Shown: positions 40,542 to 49,802, counted from the stretch's first letter. The stretch: DNA of 64,000 bases from Bradyrhizobium murdochi (GCF_000472965.1 NZ_AXAU01000001.1:539923-603922), one strand, 5' to 3'. Notes: generated from the sequence alone by a model not told the origin. Numbers and translations are program-made.

Positions 40542-41720
40542 TCACGGAAGCGTCGAGGTCCAGGCGCGGCCCGATGCAGCCTTCTCATAGCCATACCGAT
40601 AAAGGGCACGCATATAGGCCGTGTCGAACCCCTCAGAGGGCGACGCGGGATAGTCGCGCTCAATATAGGACAGATGGAAGCCCCAGCGATTGCGCTTGGC
40701 GAAATCGTAGGTCGAGAAGATGACCGAGCGCGTCTGGGACTGGGTGATAGACGACAGGCTGCGTGAGGCGACATCGATCGTGCTGTTGGACACGAGTTCA
40801 AAAGTTCGTTCGAGCTTCTTGTTGACGAGAATGTAGATGTTCATCCGGCTGTTTCCGGGCAGACGTCCCTGGAAGAGCAGGGCATCCGGCAGCGTCAGGA
40901 CCGGAGCGGTCACGCCGCCATCGACATGCATCTCCTCAAAGCGCCGGCACTGACCCTCGGCTTCGATCAGGATCGGCGGGAAGACCAGGGGAATGCTGGC
41001 GGAGGCCGCCATCACGTCGCGAAACAGGCGCAGCGCCTCGGGCGAACCGACGGCTGCGATTTTCCCCATGTCCCAAACGACGGTGCGTTGGGTGTCGAGA
41101 TCGGTCGTCACCACCAGCAGTTTTCGGCCCTTGGCATTTTCGCGCGCAACGGCGGCGAGGATCTCCGGCCCGACATAGCGGGCCACCAGCTCGCGCAGTC
41201 GCTTATTACCGAACAGGCCGGATCCGAAGAGCACGCGAATGATGCTGGGATCAGCGAGCAGGCTCTCCGCTATGCCGCTGGTGTAGACCTCCCTCAACGT
41301 GTCGTCGTATTGGGACCCGAGAAACGCAAAAGGCGCAATCAGGCCGCCGGTGCTCACGCCTGAGACGACCGAGAAGGTCGGGCGGGTGCCGGCTGCGGTC
41401 CAGCCGTTCAACACGCCCACGCCATAGGCGCCATCGGCGCCGCCGCCGGAGAGCGCGAGATAGGTCTTGGTTGAGGAGAACTGGTCTTTCTCGAAGCGGA
41501 ATTTTGTGACGGGTTCGTCGGTGTAGCGCCGCAGGCCGTCGATATCGAGCACGCGGGCGCTAGAGGCATCGGCAGCGCTGTAGGGCGTCCGCGGCAGGGA
41601 CGTGCAGGCGGCAGCCGCGAGGCTGCACAGCAAGACGGCTGACCTGCGCAGGCGTGAGCCTGCCCTCCTGATCCATCGGTCGGAGAGGAGTGATCCAGTC
41701 GGTAAAGAGGGGGAGGGCAT
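40542..41720 (-). CDS. Patatin-like phospholipase, lipoprotein
   Basis: The 392-residue protein has an N-terminal signal with lipobox 'LAAAAC' (Cys about residue 39), so it is likely membrane-anchored. The patatin domain shows the oxyanion 'LSGGGADGAYGVG' (about 91), nucleophile 'GVSTGG' (about 122) and catalytic Asp in 'HVDGGV' (about 267). Such enzymes are serine lipid acyl hydrolases. It has a TetR-type operator 75 bases upstream, the same as that before the PepSY gene, so the two may form a small regulon for lipid or envelope stress (inference). Confidence 0.88.
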   Translation of the reverse strand: MPSPSLPTGSLLSDRWIRRAGSRLRRSAVLLCSLAAAACTSLPRTPYSAADASSARVLDIDGLRRYTDEPVTKFRFEKDQFSSTKTYLALSGGGADGAYGVGVLNGWTAAGTRPTFSVVSGVSTGGLIAPFAFLGSQYDDTLREVYTSGIAESLLADPSIIRVLFGSGLFGNKRLRELVARYVGPEILAAVARENAKGRKLLVVTTDLDTQRTVVWDMGKIAAVGSPEALRLFRDVMAASASIPLVFPPILIEAEGQCRRFEEMHVDGGVTAPVLTLPDALLFQGRLPGNSRMNIYILVNKKLERTFELVSNSTIDVASRSLSSITQSQTRSVIFSTYDFAKRNRWGFHLSYIERDYPASPSEGFDTAYMRALYRYGYEKAASGRAWTSTLP

Positions 41721-41794
41721 TCGCCGTCAGTCACCGTACACGTGCTTGCCGCCGCCGGCCTCATCGCCCGCGACGTCCGTCCTGCCCCACTTAT

Positions 41795-41815
41795 AAAACT
41801 ATACGGTATCGTTTT
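41795..41815 (-). promoter_or_regulatory. TetR-type operator upstream of the patatin-like gene
   Basis: AAAACnATAC / GTATnGTTTT palindrome, identical in its fixed positions to the one at 38128-38148. On the minus strand a TTGTTA lies just upstream and TATAGT within it, so it again overlaps promoter elements. Confidence 0.72.
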
Positions 41816-41940
41816 ATTTAACAAGTGCGAGAGCTGAGGCGCTCTGGGCGGCTCAATTGTGTCCGGCGTGGGGCACGGGCTGCTCGGAACGCGCACTGGG
41901 CGGGTTGATTGGCCGTTCCCGGCACGCAATAAGCAGCACC

Positions 41941-43074
41941 ATGAGTCTTCCCAATCATTTCGAGTTGCTCGCCACCAACGGCCAGGCCCGCACCGGCCGC
42001 CTGACCACGCCGCATGGCGTGGTGCAAACGCCGGCCTTCATGCCGGTCGGCACCGCTGGCGCGATGAAGGGCATGCACTGGCGCGACGTGCGCGATGCTG
42101 GCGCCGATATCGTGCTCGGCAACACCTACCATCTGATGCTGCGGCCGGGCGCCGAGCGCATCGCTGATCTCGGCGGCCTGCAGGCCTTCACCGGCTGGAA
42201 CGGCCCGATGCTGACCGACTCCGGCGGCTTCCAGGTGATGTCACTGTCGGACCTGCGCAAGGTGAGCGAAAAGGCCGTGACGTTTCGCTCGCATATCGAC
42301 GGCGCCAAGGTCGAGCTGTCGCCGGAGCGTTCGATCGAGGTGCAGCGCCTGCTCGGCGCCGACATCGCGATGCAGATGGACGAGTGCGTGCGGCTGCCGG
42401 CGTCGCGCGACGACGTCGAACGCGCGATGCGGCTGTCCTTGCGCTGGGCGGAGCGCAGCAAGCGCGCCTTCGAGACCGCCCCTGATGGTTACATGCTGTT
42501 CGGGATCGTGCAGGGCGGCGACATTCCCGAGATGCGCCACATCAACGCGCGTGAATTAGTGGATATCGGTTTTCACGGCTACGCGATCGGCGGCCTGGCG
42601 GTCGGCGAGCCGCAGGCGGTGATGCTTGCGATGATCGAGGAAACGGCGCCGGCGCTTCCTGTGGACCGTCCACGCTATCTGATGGGCGTCGGCACGCCCG
42701 AGGATTTGCTGGAAGCAGTGGCGCGCGGCATCGACATGTTCGATTGCGTTCTGCCGACGCGGAACGGGCGTCACGGCATGGCGTTCACCCGCTTCGGCCA
42801 GATCAATCTGCGCAACGCCCGTCATGCCGACGATCCGCGTCCGCTCGACGAGGAGAGCGAGTGGCCCTCGGCGCGCAACATCTCACGCGCCTATTTGCAT
42901 CATCTGGTGAGGTCAGGAGAGACGCTCGGCGCGATGCTGTTGTCGGAAATCAACGTGGCCTATTACCAGCATCTGATGCGGGGCATGCGCGACGCGATCT
43001 CACAAGGTTCGTTTGCTGATTTCCGCGCGCGTACGCGCGCCGGCTGGACGAATGGCGATATATCGCCGCGCTAG
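41941..43074 (+). CDS. tgt: tRNA-guanine(34) transglycosylase lacking the zinc cysteines
   Basis: Tgt swaps guanine-34 of GUN tRNAs for preQ1. The 377-residue protein has the active-site aspartates in 'TDSGGFQVMSLS' (about residue 95) and 'FDCVLPTRNGRHG' (about 267), 'GIVQGG' and 'IGGLAVGEP'. The C-terminal zinc motif CxCxxC...H is not present: in the place of the usual ECDCxxC the protein reads 'ESEWPSARNISRAYLHHL', keeping only the histidine. The fold is otherwise complete. The ATG at 41941 starts the family block 'HFELLATNGQARTGRL'. QueA is 8.5 kb upstream on the same strand. Confidence 0.95.
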   Translation: MSLPNHFELLATNGQARTGRLTTPHGVVQTPAFMPVGTAGAMKGMHWRDVRDAGADIVLGNTYHLMLRPGAERIADLGGLQAFTGWNGPMLTDSGGFQVMSLSDLRKVSEKAVTFRSHIDGAKVELSPERSIEVQRLLGADIAMQMDECVRLPASRDDVERAMRLSLRWAERSKRAFETAPDGYMLFGIVQGGDIPEMRHINARELVDIGFHGYAIGGLAVGEPQAVMLAMIEETAPALPVDRPRYLMGVGTPEDLLEAVARGIDMFDCVLPTRNGRHGMAFTRFGQINLRNARHADDPRPLDEESEWPSARNISRAYLHHLVRSGETLGAMLLSEINVAYYQHLMRGMRDAISQGSFADFRARTRAGWTNGDISPR

Positions 43075-43132
43075 GATACAAACGATTGGCGGCGCCATGG
43101 AGGTTCGATCCTGGCCCGGCGCAGGACGCGGA

Positions 43133-43792
43133 TCACAAGTAAATTATGCACCCGTTCGCCTCCAGGTCCGAAAACCATCGGGGCGATTCCAATGTGGTAA
43201 CCCAACGAAGGTCGAGCTTCTCAAGGCGCGGCAGCGTGATCAGGCCCTCAGGCAGGCTGGTGACCGGATTTCCGCGAAGGTCGATCTGGCGCAGCTCGCG
43301 CATCGCACCGATAGAGTCCGGCAGCGTCGCCAGCTGATTGTTGCGCAGGTGAAGCTCGCGCAGGCTCGTCAGCTGCGAGATCGACGGCGGAAGCTCTGTC
43401 AGACGATTGTCCGTGACGCGAAGCTCAATGAGACCCCTCATGGTCGTGACGACCTCGGGGAAAACTTCGAACGCGTTCTCGCTGATATTGAGGTACCGCA
43501 AGCGTTGAAGGCGGCCGAGCGAAGCTGGAAGCTGCGTCAGCTGGTTATCATGCAAATAGAGGAAGTCGCGCAGCCCCTCCAGGCGGCCGAGACCGGTCGG
43601 CAGCTCACATAGCCTGTTATGGCCGAGGTCGAGCATCCGAAGCAGCCTGAGATCCCCGACACGTTCCGAAATCTCGGTCAACTCGTTGTCGGCCAGAACG
43701 AGCGTCTGCAGGTCGGTCCTGAGCCATACCTCGTCCGGTACGACGCCCAGCCTCTGCTTCCAAAGCGAAAGATGTGGATTCAACTCGCCCAT
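43133..43792 (-). CDS. Leucine-rich repeat protein
   Basis: The 219-residue protein is almost wholly LRRs of 23 residues, about seven to eight copies of 'L..L.L..N.LT.LP.SIG.L', e.g. 'LRELHLRNNQLATLPDSIGAM' and 'LRQIDLRGNPVTSLPEGL'. It has no signal peptide and no effector domain, so it is probably a cytoplasmic protein-binding solenoid of the Shoc2-like bacterial type. Partner unknown. It converges on tgt. Confidence 0.88.
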   Translation of the reverse strand: MGELNPHLSLWKQRLGVVPDEVWLRTDLQTLVLADNELTEISERVGDLRLLRMLDLGHNRLCELPTGLGRLEGLRDFLYLHDNQLTQLPASLGRLQRLRYLNISENAFEVFPEVVTTMRGLIELRVTDNRLTELPPSISQLTSLRELHLRNNQLATLPDSIGAMRELRQIDLRGNPVTSLPEGLITLPRLEKLDLRWVTTLESPRWFSDLEANGCIIYL

Positions 43793-43933
43793 CGCCCGAG
43801 ATCATGCCGAGCCGTAGCGCTGAAGCCAACTCCCGCTTCCAGGCGCTCGCCCGCGGCACGTTCGAGACATTCAAAAACAAACGCGCGCCGGATGGGCGCG
43901 CGGTGACGTTGCTCAGAGGTGAGGGCCTGGACG

Positions 43934-44149
43934 TCAGTTACAGGCGAACCGCTTGACCGAATGCTTGGTCACGAAGCCGTAACCGCAGGTATCACAGGTC
44001 CAGAGATAGCTGATCACGTTGTCGTTGAGGTAGGCTGACGCTTCCGCAGCCACCATGGTGTCCGCACAAACGGGGCAGGTCGGCAAATCACAGCCACGCG
44101 GATCGGGCCGGGTCGCGACGGTCGACAGGATTTCAGCAATAGCTGGCAT
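43934..44149 (-). CDS. Small zinc-ribbon protein
   Basis: The 71-residue protein has two CxxC pairs, 'CPVC' (about residue 25) and 'CDTC' (about 52), separated by a Trp/Tyr-rich strand, i.e. one zinc ribbon. A strong AAGGAGG site lies before the ATG at 44149. Function unknown. It diverges from cysK across an AT-rich 246-base gap. Confidence 0.8.
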   Translation of the reverse strand: MPAIAEILSTVATRPDPRGCDLPTCPVCADTMVAAEASAYLNDNVISYLWTCDTCGYGFVTKHSVKRFACN

Positions 44150-44395
44150 CGTGACCTCCTTGCGATCTTGCGATTTGTTGATTGAAACCTCGGCTCCATC
44201 CACGACCAAAGTATAACCAAAACCTTTGACGATGTCGCAACACAAATGCGTTGATTTCACGAAATTTGGCGAAGTTCTTGTTTTGCAATGCAGCGAATTC
44301 TTCGTTCCGGCAATTCCGGCTTGCGCATCGATGTGGCCGCCTCCTAAGTAGGAGAGCGCCTTTTCCCCGCACATGATCGCTTTGGGAGTGTCGAG

Positions 44396-45373
<978 letters not shown>

Positions 45374-45375
45374 CG

Positions 45376-45633
45376 ATGGCGGACCAGCCGCGGCGACCGA
45401 GAACCCTGAACGATGCGCGCACCGAAGCCGAGGCCGCATTCAAGCGCGCGACCGCGAAGGTGGCGCAAGCACCCGCCAAGCAAGCCGCTGTTCCCGGCGT
45501 GCGCGAGCAGGTCACGCTGCGGATCGATCAGGACGTGCTGGAATGGTTTCAGGAGGGTGGTCCGGGTTGGCAGGATCGCATCAACGAGGCGCTGCGAAAG
45601 GCTGCAGGCATTGGTTTGCGACCTGCAAAATAA
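45376..45633 (+). CDS. BrnA-type antitoxin-like protein without BrnT
   Basis: The 85-residue protein ends in the BrnA ribbon-helix-helix pattern 'VTLRIDQDVLEWFQEGGPGWQDRINEALRKAAG'. In type II systems BrnA neutralises the BrnT RNase and represses the pair. No BrnT-like gene is adjacent: the cysK stop is 3 bases upstream, and a terminator then the caspase gene lie downstream. It may have become a stand-alone regulator. Confidence 0.75.
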   Translation: MADQPRRPRTLNDARTEAEAAFKRATAKVAQAPAKQAAVPGVREQVTLRIDQDVLEWFQEGGPGWQDRINEALRKAAGIGLRPAK

Positions 45634-45662
45634 AAAGGCCCGGGATGATCCCGGGCCTTTTT
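45632..45662 (+). terminator. Strong bidirectional intrinsic terminator
   Basis: aaaaaggcccggga-tga-tcccgggccttttt: perfect stem with A and T flanks, between the converging BrnA-like and caspase-like genes; it can serve both strands. Confidence 0.95.
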
Positions 45663-45682
45663 GGCAGATGGGTCGCTTGCCG

Positions 45683-47113
45683 TTAGCGCAGCATGCCGCC
45701 GACGACGCCGCCGATGAAGCGCCCGGCACCGGCCGGATCGGGGCCGGGGTTGCTATACTGGCGCTGCGGCGGGGGCTGCTGTGGCTGCGGTTGAGGCTGC
45801 GCCTGAACGGTGCTGGGGGCGCGGCGCTTGGGGGCGGGACGCTCCTCATCGGAACTCGCAGTCGGCGCGGCCGCCACGATCTCCGTCAACAGCGCCTTGT
45901 GCTGCAGCTTGTTGAGGTAACCGCTCTTCGGATAGCCGCGCGCCGCCTGCCAGCGCGTGATCACGGCGCGGGTCGGGGCGTCGAACTGGCCGGTGACCTT
46001 GGTATCGAAACCGAGCCCGTTCAGGCGGCGCTGCACGTCGCGGCGCTGGCCCTTGTCGAGGCCGATCTGGTCCTCGGTGGTCTGGTTTGCTTCGTCCTTG
46101 AAGGTCGCGGGATCGATACCAGTGCTCAGGTTGCGGGTTGCATCCTTTGCACCGCTCTCCAGCGACGCAATCCGCGACAGCGCCAGCGACCGGAACTGAC
46201 CGTTGGGATAGTTGGTCAGATAGGCGTTGAACTCTTCCGGCTTGTTGGAATCCTTGATCGAGCGCCAGAACTCCAGTTCGACGTCCGAGCCAGGCTTGGC
46301 ACCTGAGGCGGCCGGCGCTGCAGCCGCCACGGCGCCGGGCGCGGGCGCGCCGTTCAGGTAGACCGCGCCGATCAGGTTGGTGTGACCCCAGGGGAGCTGA
46401 CCCTTGTTGGTCTCCTCGTTGACCTGGGCACGGACCTTGGTCATCGCCTGCTGGATCTCGACGCCGGGCTGGGTGAGGTTGGCGAGCAGGGCGCGCGTGA
46501 ACGGGCTGTTGCCGCCTTCCTGGCCGTCGAGCGCGGTCTGGCCCGGGCCGGTCGCAAACGCGATCAGCGTGCCTTCGCCGGACTTCATTTCGGCGAGACC
46601 GGTCTGCACGTTGACGCTGCGGGTGGCGGAGTTCGACTTGATCTTGGCTGCGAACGGGTTGTCGCGGCAGGCGTCGAGGAACACCAGCTTGACCTTGGCA
46701 TCGCCCATGGTCTGCTCGAGGGTGAGGTCGATATTGATCGCGGCGCCAAGCTTGACGTCCATTTCGGATTTGATGTCGGCGTCGATCGGCAACAGATAGT
46801 TGGTGCCGGAGATGGCAATGCCATGGCCGGCATAGAAGAACAGCGCGACGTCGGCGCCTTGCGCCTTCTTGCCGAAGTCGAGCAGACGTTCGGTCATCTT
46901 GTCGCGCGTGAGGTTGGACCCTTCGACCACCTCGAATCCGACATTGCGTAGCGCGGCGGCCATCGCCTTGGCGTCAACCGAGGGATTCGGAAGGGGTGCG
47001 ACGTTCTTGTAGGTGCCGTTGCCGACGACGAAAGCGACGCGCTTTTCGGCTTGAGCGGTTCCGGCCGCAAAGACGATGCATATGACGGACAAAATGAGCG
47101 TTGGGTAACGCAT
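45683..47113 (-). CDS. Caspase (peptidase C14) family protein
   Basis: The 476-residue protein has a signal peptide ('LILSVICIVFAAGTAQA') and a caspase-like p20 domain with the catalytic His in 'FFYAGHGIAISG' (about residue 98) and Cys in 'FLDACRDNPF' (about 150). A middle region and a peptidoglycan-binding-like segment ('RDVQRRLNGLGFDTKVTGQFD') follow, and a Gln/Pro-rich tail. Bacterial metacaspase-like proteins cut after basic residues, and some act in stress or envelope processes. The peptidoglycan-binding-like part suggests a periplasmic place (inference). Confidence 0.87.
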   Translation of the reverse strand: MRYPTLILSVICIVFAAGTAQAEKRVAFVVGNGTYKNVAPLPNPSVDAKAMAAALRNVGFEVVEGSNLTRDKMTERLLDFGKKAQGADVALFFYAGHGIAISGTNYLLPIDADIKSEMDVKLGAAINIDLTLEQTMGDAKVKLVFLDACRDNPFAAKIKSNSATRSVNVQTGLAEMKSGEGTLIAFATGPGQTALDGQEGGNSPFTRALLANLTQPGVEIQQAMTKVRAQVNEETNKGQLPWGHTNLIGAVYLNGAPAPGAVAAAAPAASGAKPGSDVELEFWRSIKDSNKPEEFNAYLTNYPNGQFRSLALSRIASLESGAKDATRNLSTGIDPATFKDEANQTTEDQIGLDKGQRRDVQRRLNGLGFDTKVTGQFDAPTRAVITRWQAARGYPKSGYLNKLQHKALLTEIVAAAPTASSDEERPAPKRRAPSTVQAQPQPQPQQPPPQRQYSNPGPDPAGAGRFIGGVVGGMLR

Positions 47114-47287
47114 AAGAAATCCCCCTGCAGAATCAACAAAGGTTTTGGCTGTAACGCTGGCTGGACATTACAAATATCGCCCGCTTCGCACCACAAAAAA
47201 GCAGCCGAACGGCCAAATCCGGAGCCATCCGTTACCCTCGCGACACGCGCCCTAGCGTGATCTAGATCACAGCCCAGGAAATAAACT

Positions 47288-48166
47288 TCAGCTTTGCACG
47301 CGCGCAGGCGGCGAAGGATTCGGTTTCAGGTTCAGCAGATTGCCGGTGAGGATCAGCGCCGCGCCGAACACGGTGAATGCATCCAGCCGTTCCGAATAGA
47401 TCAGCCAGCCCGCAGCGGCGCTCAACGGAACCCGCAGAAAATCCATCGGGATCACCACGGTGGCATCCGCGTGCAGCATCGCGCGCGCCATGCAGTAGTG
47501 AGAGAACGTGCCGCAAAACGCGATCACCACCACCCAGCCCCAGAGATGGGCTGGCGGCCAGCTCCAGACGTAGAGCGCGGGGAAGAGACCGGCCGCCGAC
47601 TGTATCACCAGCATCCAGAACATGATCGAGAGCGTCTGCTCGGTCCGGGTGAGCGACTTTACCATCGCTACCGAAACGCCGAACCCGACCGCGGCCGCCA
47701 GCGCGATCAACTGCCCCGGATTGATCTCGCTGGCAGCGGGGCGAACGATCACAAAGACGCCGACGATTCCGAGCACGATCGCAGCGATCTTCCAGGGTGT
47801 CATGCGCTCGCCCAGAAACGTAGCGGCCAGGATCGCGGTCCAGATCGGCATGGTGAATTCGATCGCCACCACCTGACCGATCGGGATCAGCGTGAGCGCA
47901 AAGAACCAGCCGAGTTGCGCGCCGTAGTGAACAAGGTTGCGCGCAACGTGCTGCGGCAGGCGTTTCGTCTTCATCATGGCAAATCCGCCCCTGGCGCGGA
48001 TCAGCGGGTACAGCATCAGAAAGCCGAGGATCGAGCGCATCTCCATGAGCTGGAACACGTTGATCTCGCGCGCCGCCTCGCGCCCGGCGATCGCGATGAT
48101 CAGCATCAGGGTCAGCCAGCCGGCCATCCACAGCGCGGCCAGGGTTTTGGATTGTGTGCGGTCCAT
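47288..48166 (-). CDS. EamA/RhaT family transporter (DMT superfamily)
   Basis: The 292-residue protein has ten membrane helices in two EamA repeats: 'GQVVAIEFTMPIWTAILAA..LGERMTPWKIAAIVLGIVGVFVI' and later 'VVIPMDFLRVPLSAAAGWLIYSERL'. Such proteins export or import small metabolites. The start is set at the ATG at 48166 ('MDRTQSKTLAALW'); an upstream frame adds 48 residues with no signal features. Substrate unknown. Confidence 0.85.
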   Translation of the reverse strand: MDRTQSKTLAALWMAGWLTLMLIIAIAGREAAREINVFQLMEMRSILGFLMLYPLIRARGGFAMMKTKRLPQHVARNLVHYGAQLGWFFALTLIPIGQVVAIEFTMPIWTAILAATFLGERMTPWKIAAIVLGIVGVFVIVRPAASEINPGQLIALAAAVGFGVSVAMVKSLTRTEQTLSIMFWMLVIQSAAGLFPALYVWSWPPAHLWGWVVVIAFCGTFSHYCMARAMLHADATVVIPMDFLRVPLSAAAGWLIYSERLDAFTVFGAALILTGNLLNLKPNPSPPARVQS

Positions 48167-48306
48167 TCGCGGGGAGATCAGTTGAGGGCGTGCCGGTATC
48201 GGCGAGCGCGCCACAATTTGCAACGCGCAAATGCGCGGGGGCAGCGATGCACGCCTTTGCAATTTCACTGTGGGAGCGGCTGCCGGTTCAGTGCTAAGCA
48301 CCTTCG

Positions 48307-48381
48307 TCATTCCGGACGTCGCGCAGCGGCGATCCGGAATCTCGAGATTCCGGGTCTGGTCCTTCGGACCATCCCGGAATG
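48307..48381. repeat. Palindromic intergenic repeat, family D (long form)
   Basis: cgtcattccggacgtcgcgc...gcggcgatccggaatctc / gagattccgggtctgg...ccttcggaccatcccggaatgac: a long inverted repeat whose last bases run into the AAGGAGGAGG ribosome site of the RidA-like gene. Confidence 0.8.
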
Positions 48382-48402
48382 ACCAAGGAGGAGGACTTAC
48401 GC

Positions 48403-48801
48403 ATGCGCATCTTGCAACCGGCCGAATGGTCGAAACCCCGCGGCTTCTCGCATGGTGTCGAGGTCGACGGCCCTGGTAAATGGATCGTGCTGGCCGGCCA
48501 GACCGGCGGCGACGAGAAGGGCGAGTATGCTCCCGACATGGCCGCGCAGGTCGGCACGGCGCTCAAGCGCATCGTCAAGCTGCTTGGGGAAGCAGGCGCC
48601 GGTCCTGAGCACATCGTGCGCTTGACCTGGTACCTGACCAGCCGCAGCGAATACGAGGCTTCAGGTCCCGGCATCGGTGCGGCCTGGAAGGAAACACTCG
48701 GGCGCAATTTCCCGCCGTCGACGCTGCTCTACATCGACGGGTTGGTCGACGTCAGGGCCAAGGTCGAAATCGAAGTCACCGCCTTCGTGCCCAAGGCGTA
48801 A
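48403..48801 (+). CDS. RidA/YjgF/YER057c family protein
   Basis: The 132-residue protein has the RidA pattern: 'GFSHGVEVDGPGKWIVLAGQTG', 'ALKRIVKLLGEAGAGPEHIVRLTWYLT', 'NFPPSTLLYIDGLVDVRAKVEIEVTAFV'. RidA proteins hydrolyse reactive enamine/imine intermediates from PLP enzymes; the catalytic Arg seems replaced here (the motif near the end reads VDVRAKVEIE), so a subgroup with another role is possible. A very strong AAGGAGGAGG site sets the start at 48403. The small gene at 48880 follows. Confidence 0.85.
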   Translation: MRILQPAEWSKPRGFSHGVEVDGPGKWIVLAGQTGGDEKGEYAPDMAAQVGTALKRIVKLLGEAGAGPEHIVRLTWYLTSRSEYEASGPGIGAAWKETLGRNFPPSTLLYIDGLVDVRAKVEIEVTAFVPKA

Positions 48802-48879
48802 CCGGACATCACAACTGCCGCACGGGCGCTGTCCGTTTGATCAGGCGCGCCGGCAAAGACAAAAGGATACTATAAGCCA

Positions 48880-49083
48880 ATGACCGCTACTCGATCGACC
48901 TCGGCAGATTTCGTCACCGCCTTCGCAACCGGCTGGCCCGAGCACCAGCCTCACATCATGGTGCTGTCGCTGACCACGCACCGCGGCGTGCAGGATTTTG
49001 CGTTCAACAAGGAGCAGGCCTTGCTGATCGCCAAGACGATCAAGGAAACCGCGGCGAAGCTCGAGAAGCCGAAGACGAGTTAG
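48880..49083 (+). CDS. Conserved small hypothetical protein
   Basis: The 67-residue protein reads 'FVTAFATGWPEHQPHIMVLSLTT', then 'GVQDFAFNKEQALLIAKTIKET', a compact alpha/beta pattern. AAAGGA lies about 12 bases upstream. It follows the RidA-like gene by 78 bases and may be cotranscribed. Function unknown. Confidence 0.68.
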   Translation: MTATRSTSADFVTAFATGWPEHQPHIMVLSLTTHRGVQDFAFNKEQALLIAKTIKETAAKLEKPKTS

Positions 49084-49108
49084 GGAGGGTCGCCATACCG
49101 AGAACTGT

Positions 49109-49230
49109 CCATCGCCCGCGAATGCGGGCGATCCAGTATTCCAGCGACGTCCGTATTCCAGCGACGTCCGTGGTTGAACCGAGAAGCCGCGGCGTACTGG
49201 ATCCTCGCTTTTCGCGGGGATGATGACGGG
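49109..49230. repeat. Palindromic intergenic repeat, family B, with an internal 17-base tandem
   Basis: The cgcccgcgaatgcgggcg and gcttttcgcggggatgatg ends mirror the 11365 copy. The middle holds gtattccagcgacgtcc twice in a row (49136-49152, 49153-49169). Confidence 0.8.
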
Positions 49231-49232
49231 GG

Positions 49233-49802
49233 TTATTTAGACAGCGAGATATTGGCAGCGCGGAACACGCTGTCGGCCCTCAGGGCGATCTGCTGCTTGT
49301 TGCCGGTGGTCTTCAGCGAGATGTTGGCGGCGAATCCGGCCGCCTGGGCGATCACCTGGAAACTGCCGCCAGCCCCGCGGCCCTGGATGGTGCCGCCGAT
49401 GTTCCGGCTGGTTTCGCTCCAGGTGCCACTGACTTCGCCTCCGGCTGCGACCACCGCCGCTTGCAGGTTGAACCTGTAGGCGTCGCTGGCGCAGGTGAGG
49501 GCCATTTCCATGCTGGCCCCGATCACCCTGTAGGTGGAGCGGCAGCGGATCCGCTCGCTCGAACCGTCATCCAGCGTCACCGTGCCAGGACCGGACCATG
49601 TGCCGGCCATGCCGGCGAACGTACTGGACTGGGCGTAGCTCGTAGTGGTGGTGGCCAAGACCGTCATAAAGGCCGTCATAAAAAAAGCGACGGCTGCGAA
49701 TGTCAGCCGCCGCGCTTTGGCAGAAGATTCAAAAGTTTGGCTTGCCTTATTGACGGGACGCTTCCCATCGACCGCTACATGCGACGCCCGCTGAAGCCCC
49801 AT
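49233..49802 (-). CDS. Small secreted hypothetical protein with an internal terminator-like hairpin
   Basis: The 189-residue frame (ATG at 49802 after GGGGAAATGG) has a long polar N terminus, then a hydrophobic signal-like stretch ('RLTFAAVAFFMTAFMTVLA') and a secreted domain 'GMAGTWSGPGTVTLDDGSSERIRCRSTY', 'GGEVSGTWSE', 'GGTIQGRGAGGSFQVI'. The domain resembles small 'G.W.G' lipocalin-like proteins. Its first 56 bases overlap the end of the upstream gene. A perfect hairpin with seven U follows at 49680-49713, inside the signal-coding region, so the real start may be later or expression may be attenuated. Function unknown. Confidence 0.6.
   Translation of the reverse strand: MGLQRASHVAVDGKRPVNKASQTFESSAKARRLTFAAVAFFMTAFMTVLATTTTSYAQSSTFAGMAGTWSGPGTVTLDDGSSERIRCRSTYRVIGASMEMALTCASDAYRFNLQAAVVAAGGEVSGTWSETSRNIGGTIQGRGAGGSFQVIAQAAGFAANISLKTTGNKQQIALRADSVFRAANISLSK

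Noticed and set aside
44335..44360. ctccta-ag-taggag hairpin before cysK as an attenuator
   Set aside because: No Cys- or Ser-rich leader ORF and only a 5-6-bp stem with a short T run; no clear antiterminator.
47288..48382. 362-residue plus-strand frame over the EamA gene
   Set aside because: Antisense shadow; the minus frame has ten clean membrane helices.
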